This document shows positions 38,648-45,932 of a stretch of 64,000 bases of DNA, piece by piece. The number at the start of each line of letters is the position of its first letter. The first letter of the stretch is position 1. Source of the stretch: Jannaschia pagri. GTDB taxonomy: Bacteria > Pseudomonadota > Alphaproteobacteria > Rhodobacterales > Rhodobacteraceae. Both the position numbers and the translations under genes were made by a program. The DNA lies in assembly GCF_019655435.1 (NCBI RefSeq), contig NZ_BPFH01000005.1, positions 1 to 64,000 on the forward strand, given 5' to 3'. Below the pieces are notes generated by a model. It made no database searches. It was not told the DNA's origin and saw nothing but the letters and a program-made list of their open reading frames with translations.

Positions 38648-40033
38648 ATGAAAGACTTCAACCAAAATGACCTGACCGCCGTCGTCGAAGCCGACCGCGC
38701 CCACGTCTGGCACCATCTGCTGCCCCACAAGCCGCTCGAATCCTCTGACCCCCGCATCATCGTCGAAGGCAAAGGGATGCGTGTTTGGGACCAGAAGGGC
38801 AAAGAACATTTGGACGCCGTGTCCGGTGGCGTCTGGACGGTAAACGTTGGTTACGGGCGCGAAGAAATCGCCGACGCAGTGCGCGACCAGCTGGTCAAGA
38901 TGAACTATTTCGCACAGTCCGCCGGGTCCATTCCCGGGTCACGTTTTGCCGAACGCCTGATCTCCAAGATGCCGGGTCTGAGCCGTGTGTTTTATGCGAA
39001 TTCCGGTTCGGAGGCGAACGAGAAGGCCTTTAAGATGGTGCGCCAGATTTCGGCGCGTCACCACGGAGGCAAGAAATCCAAGATCCTCTATCGCCACCGC
39101 GACTACCACGGCACCACGATCACCACGCTGTCGGCGGGCGGCCAAGAACACCGCAACGCGCTCTACGGGCCGTTTACCCCTGGCTTCGTTTCGGTCCCCC
39201 ACTGCCTGGAGTACCGCGCCCACGAACAAGGCCTGGAGGGCGAGGACTATGGGATCGCCGCCGCCAACGCCATCGAAGAGGTCATCCTCCGCGAGGGGCC
39301 CGACACGATCGGTGCCCTCTGCCTGGAGCCCATCACGGCTGGCGGCGGTGTGATCGTCCCTCCCAAAGGCTATTGGGAGCGGGTTCAGGAGATCGTCGAG
39401 AAATACGACATCCTGCTGCATATCGACGAAGTGGTCTGCGGCGTGGGCCGGACCGGCACCTGGTTCGGGTATCAGCACTACGGCGTGAAGCCAGACTTCG
39501 TGACCATGGCCAAGGGCGTCGCCTCTGGCTACGCCGCGATTTCCTGCTGCGTCACGTCCGAGCGTGTGTTCGACATGTTCAAGGACGCGCCCGAGGATCC
39601 GCTGCACTACTTCCGTGACATCTCCACCTTCGGGGGCTGCGCGGCTGGCCCGGCGGCAGCGCTCAGCAATATGGACATCATTGAGCGCGAGGGCCTGCTG
39701 GAGAATTGTACCGCCATGGGCGAATACATGTTGGACCAGCTGAACGCCTTGGCCGACCGGCACGAGGTGATCGGCCAGGTGCGCGGCAAGGGTCTGTTCC
39801 TGGGCGCCGAACTGGTTCAGGACCGGACCACCAAGGAACCTGCCGACGAAAAGAAGGTCCAAGCGGTGGTCGCTGACTGCATGCAGCAGGGGACGATCAT
39901 CGGGGCAACCAACCGATCCATCCCCGGCTACAACAACACCCTGTGCTTCAGCCCCGCGCTGATTGCCACAAAGGGCGACATTGATGAGATCATCGAGTCC
40001 GTCGATGGCGCCTTGGGCCGCGTTTTCGGCTAA
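38648..40033 (+). CDS. tpa: Taurine-pyruvate aminotransferase
   Basis: 461 residues. Transfers the amino group of taurine to pyruvate, giving sulfoacetaldehyde and alanine. A class III PLP aminotransferase: YANSGSEANEKAFK binds the cofactor phosphate, HIDEVVCGVGRTGTWF holds the PLP-ring aspartate, and the Schiff-base lysine is in FVTMAKGVASGYAAIS. The N-terminal DRAHVWHHLLPHKP and the SAGGQEHRN stretch match the Tpa subgroup. CAGGAGCG precedes the ATG. It is divergent from the tauABC operon and headed by the candidate TauR site. Confidence 0.93.
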   Translation: MKDFNQNDLTAVVEADRAHVWHHLLPHKPLESSDPRIIVEGKGMRVWDQKGKEHLDAVSGGVWTVNVGYGREEIADAVRDQLVKMNYFAQSAGSIPGSRFAERLISKMPGLSRVFYANSGSEANEKAFKMVRQISARHHGGKKSKILYRHRDYHGTTITTLSAGGQEHRNALYGPFTPGFVSVPHCLEYRAHEQGLEGEDYGIAAANAIEEVILREGPDTIGALCLEPITAGGGVIVPPKGYWERVQEIVEKYDILLHIDEVVCGVGRTGTWFGYQHYGVKPDFVTMAKGVASGYAAISCCVTSERVFDMFKDAPEDPLHYFRDISTFGGCAAGPAAALSNMDIIEREGLLENCTAMGEYMLDQLNALADRHEVIGQVRGKGLFLGAELVQDRTTKEPADEKKVQAVVADCMQQGTIIGATNRSIPGYNNTLCFSPALIATKGDIDEIIESVDGALGRVFG

Positions 40034-40049
40034 CTTTATCTAGATAGCC

Positions 40050-40069
40050 CCCCGCCCATCCGGGCGGGG
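40050..40069 (+). terminator. Hairpin downstream of tpa
   Basis: CCCCGCCC-ATCC-GGGCGGGG, a perfect 8 bp GC stem beginning 16 nt after the tpa stop. It is followed by TCGCAG rather than a T-run, so it may be a pause or mRNA-stabilising element as much as a terminator. Confidence 0.55.
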
Positions 40070-40116
40070 TCGCAGCGCCAGTTGACGGGTCTGTTTGGCG
40101 GCCTACCTGCGCCTCC

Positions 40117-40338
40117 ATGACGCACAAACTGGCCATCTTGTTTCTTGACAGCCTGGCAATCGGCATTGTCGTTGCAACGTCCTTCCTGACGTGCCTGCTG
40201 GTGTTTCAACCCGAGACCTCGGGCGTGACGCTCAACGGAATGGGGCGTGTGACCTTCACACTGATTTGGATGTACTTGTCGGTGTCTGCCGCCCCATTTG
40301 GCACGCTCTATCTTTTGTGGCGCATGCGGCAATCGTGA
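40117..40338 (+). CDS. Small two-helix membrane protein between tpa and tauR
   Basis: 73 residues that I do not recognise. Two hydrophobic helices are clear: about residues 4-28 (LAILFLDSLAIGIVVATSFL) and about 47-68 (TLIWMYLSVSAAPFGTLYLL), ending in WRMRQS. There is no strong ribosome site, but the sequence has coherent membrane-protein composition and lies in a tight 350 bp gap inside the taurine cluster. Confidence that it is expressed is moderate. Confidence 0.5.
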   Translation: MTHKLAILFLDSLAIGIVVATSFLTCLLVFQPETSGVTLNGMGRVTFTLIWMYLSVSAAPFGTLYLLWRMRQS

Positions 40339-40352
40339 TGGCGGGCGATTGA

Positions 40353-40382
40353 TAAGTCCAACTTGGCGGCCTTATAGTGCCA
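40353..40382. promoter_or_regulatory. Candidate TauR operator at the tauR promoter
   Basis: TAAGTCCA at 40353-40360 is the reverse complement of TGGACTTA, the core of the CTGGACTTAA form (8 of 10 over the full motif). A weaker TAGTGCCA follows at 40375-40382, 22 bp away. The site ends just before the ATG at 40386, where bound protein would block tauR itself, consistent with autoregulation. Confidence 0.45.
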
Positions 40383-40385
40383 GTC

Positions 40386-41873
40386 ATGCCAGTCGCCGTC
40401 GAAACCTTTATCCTCGATCCAAACCACCAGGGGACTCTGCAACGGCAGTTGCAGGACATCGTGACCGCCGGAATCCTAGAGGGCCGGTTTCGTCCGGGCG
40501 ACCGTATGCCGTCGTCCCGTGGGTTGGCCCGGCACCTGGGGATCAGTCGGATCACCGTGACCCTGGCGTATACGGAGCTTGTGGCGAATGACTACTTATC
40601 GTCGCGCGGACGGTCGGGATACTTCGTGTCCGAGACAGCGCCACGCCCGCCCGTGGTCGCCAATGCCGCCGCCGTTCCGGGCCACAGCAAAGTTGACTGG
40701 TCTCGGGCGATTGGACGGCGCACCGTGGCGTCGCCTACGCCAGATCGTCCCGAGGACTGGCGGCGGTACCGCTACCCCTTTATCTACGGTCAGGCGGATG
40801 CTCGGCTGTTTGACCATCAGAATTGGCGCAAATGCGCGCTGCAGGCCTTGGGCGCCCGTGACTTCGAGGCCATGACCTCCGACAGCTATGGGCGCGACGA
40901 TCCAATGCTAGTGGAGCAGATCATTCGCCTGATTCTCCCTCGTCGGGGAATCGTCGCCCATGGGGATGAGGTGCTTGTGACCCTGGGCGCCCAAAATGCG
41001 CTGTGGATGTTGGCGCAGATTCTTTTGACGCGCTCAAAGACGGCGGTGGTCGAGCATCCATGCTATCCCGCCCTGCGCGCCGTGCTGCAACAGGCGGAGT
41101 GTACGACCCTGTCTATCCCGGTGGATGGGAACGGTTTGCCGCCGGACCGCGTGCCCCGGGCCACGGATGCCCTGTTCATCACACCGTCCCACCATTGCCC
41201 CACCTCTGCGACGATGCCGGTGGAGCGGCGGCGCGAAATCCTGTCGCGCGCGGACCGCGATGATTTTCTGATCGTGGAGGACGATTACGAGTTCGAGCTG
41301 GCCTTTGCCACGTCGCCTTCGCCGGCGCTCAAGTCCCTGGATCGGTCGGGACGGGTGATCTACGTCGGCAGCTTTGCGAAGTCCCTCTTTCCCGGTCTGC
41401 GCCTGGGCTACATCGTCGGCCCTGCACCCTTGATAGAGGAGGTGCGGCGCCTGCGCACCCTGCTGGTGCGTCAGGTTCCCGGCCATATTCAACGGGCCTG
41501 CGCTTACTTTCTGGCCCACGGGCATTATGACGCGCAGGTCCACAAGATCTCCCGCGCGTACCGCGAACGACGGAGCGTGGTGGAGGCCGGGCTGCAGGCC
41601 GAAGGGTTAACCATCGCGGGCTCGACCAAGTTCGGCGGCTCCTCGCTTTGGATGAAAACGCCCGGGGATGTCTCTGCCCGTGTCCTGGCCAATCGCCTCC
41701 GGGCTCAGCAGGTGTTGATTGAGCCGGGCGGGCCTTTCTTTGACGACGGCGATGATCCGGGGACATTCTACCGGCTCGCCTATTCCTCGATATCCGTCGC
41801 CGACATCCCCGAGGGCATCAAACGGATCGGCACCGAAAGTGCCGCGCTCGCCGATCGCCCAATGGCGCGATAG
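40386..41873 (+). CDS. tauR: TauR, MocR-type (GntR/aminotransferase) taurine regulator
   Basis: 495 residues from ATG 40386; GTG 40377 is an alternative start. The N-terminal GntR winged helix has GRFRPGDRMPSSRGLARHLGISRITVTLAYTELV. The large C-terminal domain is a fold-type I aminotransferase with the PLP aspartate in LIVEDDYEFEL and the lysine in YVGSFAKSLFPGLRLGY. PLP-taurine adducts are the likely signal. In Rhodobacter capsulatus the homologue activates taurine genes. It lies between tpa and xsc, both preceded by candidate sites. Confidence 0.9.
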   Translation: MPVAVETFILDPNHQGTLQRQLQDIVTAGILEGRFRPGDRMPSSRGLARHLGISRITVTLAYTELVANDYLSSRGRSGYFVSETAPRPPVVANAAAVPGHSKVDWSRAIGRRTVASPTPDRPEDWRRYRYPFIYGQADARLFDHQNWRKCALQALGARDFEAMTSDSYGRDDPMLVEQIIRLILPRRGIVAHGDEVLVTLGAQNALWMLAQILLTRSKTAVVEHPCYPALRAVLQQAECTTLSIPVDGNGLPPDRVPRATDALFITPSHHCPTSATMPVERRREILSRADRDDFLIVEDDYEFELAFATSPSPALKSLDRSGRVIYVGSFAKSLFPGLRLGYIVGPAPLIEEVRRLRTLLVRQVPGHIQRACAYFLAHGHYDAQVHKISRAYRERRSVVEAGLQAEGLTIAGSTKFGGSSLWMKTPGDVSARVLANRLRAQQVLIEPGGPFFDDGDDPGTFYRLAYSSISVADIPEGIKRIGTESAALADRPMAR

Positions 41874-41941
41874 CCGCCTTGGTCCTGACCTTCCCCAAAC
41901 CGGCGCGCCCCGCGACCTCTGGCGCTAAGGCGCATATCAAT

Positions 41942-41974
41942 TTGGTCCTATAGAGGTCTTGACGGTCGTCCTAG
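41942..41974. promoter_or_regulatory. Candidate TauR operator upstream of xsc
   Basis: TTGGTCCTAT at 41942-41951 and GTCGTCCTAG at 41965-41974 are direct repeats sharing GTCCTA, spaced exactly 23 bp, as at the tpa site. They match CTGGACCTAA at 7 and 6 of 10. They lie about 70-100 bp upstream of the xsc start, a position suited to an activator. Confidence 0.5.
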
Positions 41975-42044
41975 TCTTGCGGCAATACTTCCACAAATCG
42001 AGACTTACGGTCTCAATTTTGAACACCAGGGGAGGAGCCAACCC

Positions 42045-43823
42045 ATGAAGATGACCACCGAAGAAGCCTTCGTCAAAACACTCCAGGCACATGGCATTCG
42101 CCACGCCTTTGGGATCATCGGATCGGCCATGATGCCGATTTCCGACATTTTCCCGGCCGCGGGCATCACGTTCTGGGATTGCGCCCACGAAGGCTCTGCC
42201 GGGTTCATGGCCGATGGCTACACCCGCGCCACCGGCGAGATGTCCATGATGATCGCCCAGAACGGCCCCGGCATCACGAACTTCGTGACCGCCGTCAAAA
42301 CCGCCTACTGGAACCACACGCCCTGCTTGCTGGTGACGCCCCAGGCCGCCAACAAGACCATCGGTCAGGGTGGCTTCCAGGAAATGGAACAGATGAACCT
42401 GTTCGCCGACTGCGTGGCCTATCAGGAAGAAGTCCGCGACCCCACACGGATCGCCGAAGTCCTCACCCGCGTGATCGCCAAGGCCCACCGCCTGTCCGGC
42501 CCGGCCCAGATCAACATCCCGCGCGACTTCTGGACCCAGGTCGTCGACATCGAAATCCCCGAGCCCATCGTGTTCGAAGCCTCCCCCGGCGGTGAAAACT
42601 CGGTCGCCAAGGCTGCTGAGCTGATCTCCAACGCCAAAAACCCGGTCATCCTAAACGGTGCCGGCGTGGTCCTCTCCGAAGGGGGCATCGCCGCCTCCAT
42701 GGCCCTTGCCGAAAAGCTCGATGCGCCTGTTTGCGTAGGCTACCAGCACAATGACGCCTTCCCAGGCAGCCACCCGCTGTTTGCTGGTCCGCTGGGCTAC
42801 AACGGCTCCAAGGCCGGGATGCAGCTGATCTCCGAGGCCGACGTGGTCGTCTGCCTGGGCACGCGCCTGAACCCCTTCTCGACCCTGCCCGGCTACGGCA
42901 TCAACTACTGGCCGACGGATGCGAAGATCATCCAGGTGGACATCAACCCCGACCGCATCGGCCTGACCAAGAAGGTCACCGTGGGCATCGTTGGCGACGC
43001 CGCCAAGGTTGCCACCGGCATCCTGAACGCGCTGGCCGATGACGCAGGCGACGCCGGTCGTGAGGAGCGTAAGGCGAAGATCGCGCAGACGAAATCCGCC
43101 TGGGCGCAGGAACTGTCCTCCCTCGACCACGAGCAGGACGATCCCGGCACCACCTGGAACGAGCGTGCCCGCGCCGCGCGTCCCGACTGGATGTCTCCGC
43201 GTAAAGCATGGCGCGCCATCCAGCAGGCCCTGCCCCGCGAGGCGATCATCTCCTCGGACATCGGCAACAACTGCGCCATCGGCAACGCCTATCCGGACTT
43301 CGACGAAGGCCGGAAGTACCTGGCCCCCGGCCTCTTCGGTCCCTGCGGCTACGGCCTGCCCTCGATCGTGGGCGCCAAGATCGGCCAGCCCAACGTTCCG
43401 GTCGTCGGTTTTGCCGGTGACGGTGCCTTCGGGATCGCGGTGAACGAGTTGACGGCCATCGGTCGCGGCGAATGGCCCGCCATCACGCAGATCGTCTTCC
43501 GCAACTATCAGTGGGGCGCGGAAAAGCGGAACTCCACCCTGTGGTTCGACGACAACTTCGTCGGCACCGAGCTGGACATGCAGGTCTCCTACGCGGGCAT
43601 CGCCCAGGCCTGTGGCCTGATCGGCGTCCAAGCCAAGACCCAGGAAGAGCTGACGGCCATGCTCAACCAGGCGATCAAAGATCAGATGGAAAACAACAAA
43701 ACCACGCTGATCGAGGTCATCCTGAACCAGGAGCTGGGCGAGCCCTTCCGCCGCGACGCCATGAAGAAGCCGGTCCGCGTGGCGGGCATCTCCAAGGACG
43801 ACATGAACGTCGCCGCCGAGTAA
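42045..43823 (+). CDS. xsc: Sulfoacetaldehyde acetyltransferase
   Basis: 592 residues. A thiamine-diphosphate enzyme that cleaves sulfoacetaldehyde with phosphate to acetyl phosphate and sulfite, the committed desulfonation step. The N-terminal domain has HGIRHAFGIIGSAMMPISD and the conserved HEGSAGFMADGYTRATGEM (ThDP-activating Glu). The C-terminal ThDP motif is FAGDGAFGIAVNELTAIG with the Asn in FRNYQWGAEKRN, an Xsc hallmark. AGGGGAGGAG lies before the ATG. Codon use is strongly biased to C-ending codons compared with neighbours, suggesting high expression. It is followed by a hairpin and pta. Confidence 0.96.
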   Translation: MKMTTEEAFVKTLQAHGIRHAFGIIGSAMMPISDIFPAAGITFWDCAHEGSAGFMADGYTRATGEMSMMIAQNGPGITNFVTAVKTAYWNHTPCLLVTPQAANKTIGQGGFQEMEQMNLFADCVAYQEEVRDPTRIAEVLTRVIAKAHRLSGPAQINIPRDFWTQVVDIEIPEPIVFEASPGGENSVAKAAELISNAKNPVILNGAGVVLSEGGIAASMALAEKLDAPVCVGYQHNDAFPGSHPLFAGPLGYNGSKAGMQLISEADVVVCLGTRLNPFSTLPGYGINYWPTDAKIIQVDINPDRIGLTKKVTVGIVGDAAKVATGILNALADDAGDAGREERKAKIAQTKSAWAQELSSLDHEQDDPGTTWNERARAARPDWMSPRKAWRAIQQALPREAIISSDIGNNCAIGNAYPDFDEGRKYLAPGLFGPCGYGLPSIVGAKIGQPNVPVVGFAGDGAFGIAVNELTAIGRGEWPAITQIVFRNYQWGAEKRNSTLWFDDNFVGTELDMQVSYAGIAQACGLIGVQAKTQEELTAMLNQAIKDQMENNKTTLIEVILNQELGEPFRRDAMKKPVRVAGISKDDMNVAAE

Positions 43824-43845
43824 TCGGCAACCAGTCCCAAAAGTC

Positions 43846-43873
43846 TAAGGCGGCGGATCGACCCGCCGCCTTA
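43846..43873 (+). terminator. Hairpin between xsc and pta
   Basis: TAAGGCGGCGG-ATCGAC-CCGCCGCCTTA, a perfect 11 bp stem starting 22 nt after the xsc stop. There is no T-run after it, so read-through to pta is expected, with the hairpin capping and stabilising the abundant xsc message. Confidence 0.6.
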
Positions 43874-43919
43874 CCCGGCCTCTGACGGCTTGAACGACCC
43901 AGCCCTCCCGGAGGTTTCC

Positions 43920-44891
43920 ATGTCCCCGCTGACCGCCCTACGTGACCGCGCCAAGGCTGCCCGTCATCACATCGTCCTGCCCGAGGGCACCGATCCTCGC
44001 GTGCAAGAGGCCGCCGCCCGCGCGACCTCCGAAGGGCTCGCTCGGATCACGCTTCTGGCACCCGAAGGCACGGCCATGCCGGACGGCGTAACGGGCGAAG
44101 ACCCAACGAAGAGCGCCCGCAGGGACGCGATGAGTGCGGCCTTCTTGCGGGCCCGCGCCAAGAAATCGCCAACCCAAGATCAGGCCGACGCTGCGATTAA
44201 CGACCCGCTGACCTGGGCTGCGCTCATGGTGCGGGAAGGTCTGGCCGATGGCACTATCGGCGGCGCCGTTGCCACCACATCGGACACGGTGCGCGCCGCG
44301 CTTCAGATGATCAGCACGGCCCCAAGCGCCCCGATGGTCAGCAGCTTTTTCCTGATGGTCCTGCCCGACAGCCACCCGACCCGACCCGGCCAGGGTCTGA
44401 TCTTTTCGGACTGCGGCTTGGTGATCGAGCCATCGGCCACAGAGTTGGCCGCCATCGCCGCGCAGGCCACCGCCTCCGCCGCAGCCCTCCTACCAGAGCC
44501 GCCAAAGACAGCCATGCTCAGCTTTTCAACCATGGGCAGCGCCAAGCATAGCAACGTGAACAAAGTCACCGAAGCCCTTGAAATCGCACGTACCAATGGC
44601 CTGACCGACATTGACGGAGAGCTTCAGTTCGATGCGGCCTTCGACAGCAGCGTGGGGGCAAAGAAAGCCCCAAGCAGCGGTGTGGCCGGTCAGGCCAATG
44701 TCATGGTCTTTCCGAACCTTGATGCCGGGAACATCGGGTACAAGATTGCCCAACGGATCGGCGGCGCCACCGCCATCGGCCCGGTGCTGCAAGGGCTTGC
44801 CAAACCGGCCAATGACCTGTCGCGGGGCTGCACGGCCGACGACATCATCGACATGATCGCCGTGACCTCGGCGCAGATCGACGCCCTATGA
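43920..44891 (+). CDS. pta: Phosphate acetyltransferase
   Basis: 323 residues from ATG 43920, with GGAGG upstream; the open frame begins ten codons earlier. Converts the acetyl phosphate made by Xsc to acetyl-CoA. It is the short PTA_PTB catalytic domain only, lacking the N-terminal DRTGG/BioD-like part of enterobacterial Pta. HHIVLPEGTDPRVQEAA and VMVFPNLDAGNIGYKIAQRIGGATAIGPVLQGL are family signatures. Its stop overlaps the following exporter gene (ATGA). Confidence 0.93.
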   Translation: MSPLTALRDRAKAARHHIVLPEGTDPRVQEAAARATSEGLARITLLAPEGTAMPDGVTGEDPTKSARRDAMSAAFLRARAKKSPTQDQADAAINDPLTWAALMVREGLADGTIGGAVATTSDTVRAALQMISTAPSAPMVSSFFLMVLPDSHPTRPGQGLIFSDCGLVIEPSATELAAIAAQATASAAALLPEPPKTAMLSFSTMGSAKHSNVNKVTEALEIARTNGLTDIDGELQFDAAFDSSVGAKKAPSSGVAGQANVMVFPNLDAGNIGYKIAQRIGGATAIGPVLQGLAKPANDLSRGCTADDIIDMIAVTSAQIDAL

Positions 44892-45904
44892 TCGCGGCCC
44901 TGTCCCCCGACGCCCTCCGAGGTCAGATCAGCACCCTGGGCCCTGGAGTTCTCGTGGCGGTTATCGTGGCCGTCGCCGCGCAGTTCCTCGCCTCTCACTA
45001 CGACACACCCGCCATGCTCTTGGCGCTGCTCCTGGGGATTGCCCTGTCCTTCCTGGGGACTGAGGGGAAAACCCCCGCTGGTATCGCCTATTCCGCCCGT
45101 ACGTTGCTGCGCTTGGGCGTAGCACTTCTGGGCGTTCGGATCTCGTTTGGAATGCTCGCGGGGCTTGGGGCGCCGCTCATCCTGTTGGTGGTCGGGGGCG
45201 TTGTCGCGACGATTGGCTTCGGCATGGCGTTTGGGCGCTTCTTTGGGCACAAATGGCGCTTCTCGTTGCTGACCGCGGGGTCGGTCGCCATCTGTGGCGC
45301 GTCAGCCGCCATGGCCATCAGTGCGATCCTGCCCAAGGATGAACGGTCGGAGGAGCGGCTGATCTTCACCGTCATGGGCGTCACCGTCCTGTCGACGGTT
45401 GCGATGATCGCTTACCCGATCCTCGTCCGTTCATTGGGTCTGAATGACGTCCAAGGGGGCGTCTTCCTGGGCGGGACGATCCACGACGTGGCCCAGGTGG
45501 TGGGTGCAGGGTATTCCGTGTCGGAGCCGACGGGTGACACGGCGACTTTGGTAAAGCTGATGCGCGTTGCGATGCTGGCCCCAGTGGTGCTCATCGCGTC
45601 GCTGGCCATTCGCCGCTGGGCCGAGCCGGACCCCGACGGCAGCCGCCCGCCACTTTTGCCAGGATTTGTCATTGCGTTTCTGGTGCTCGCTGCGCTCAAC
45701 TCATTTGGGATTATTCCCACCGTTGTCGCGACCTTTGCCAGCGATGCATCGCGGTGGTTGCTGCTGACCGCCATCGCCGCGGTTGGCATGAAGACAGACT
45801 TGCGATCCGTGATGTCGGTTGGAGGAGCCGCCATCGCGCTGATCATACTCGAAACGCTGTTTATCGCAGCCATAACGCTCGCCGGGATCACGCTATTGAC
45901 CTGA
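44888..45904 (+). CDS. YeiH-family (UPF0324) membrane protein, putative sulfite/sulfate exporter
   Basis: 338 residues with about ten hydrophobic helices. YSARTLLRLGVALLGVRISFGML, AGSVAICGASAAMAISAILP, GGTIHDVAQVVGAG and LTAIAAVGMKTDL are UPF0324 signatures. Proteins of this family in taurine and other sulfonate clusters of relatives are proposed to export the sulfite or sulfate released by Xsc. Overlap with pta by 4 nt and position before soeABC support that role, but transport has not been shown by anything in the sequence. Confidence 0.82.
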   Translation: MIAALSPDALRGQISTLGPGVLVAVIVAVAAQFLASHYDTPAMLLALLLGIALSFLGTEGKTPAGIAYSARTLLRLGVALLGVRISFGMLAGLGAPLILLVVGGVVATIGFGMAFGRFFGHKWRFSLLTAGSVAICGASAAMAISAILPKDERSEERLIFTVMGVTVLSTVAMIAYPILVRSLGLNDVQGGVFLGGTIHDVAQVVGAGYSVSEPTGDTATLVKLMRVAMLAPVVLIASLAIRRWAEPDPDGSRPPLLPGFVIAFLVLAALNSFGIIPTVVATFASDASRWLLLTAIAAVGMKTDLRSVMSVGGAAIALIILETLFIAAITLAGITLLT

Positions 45905-45932
45905 GACAGGGCGACCAAGGGGAGGACGCCAG

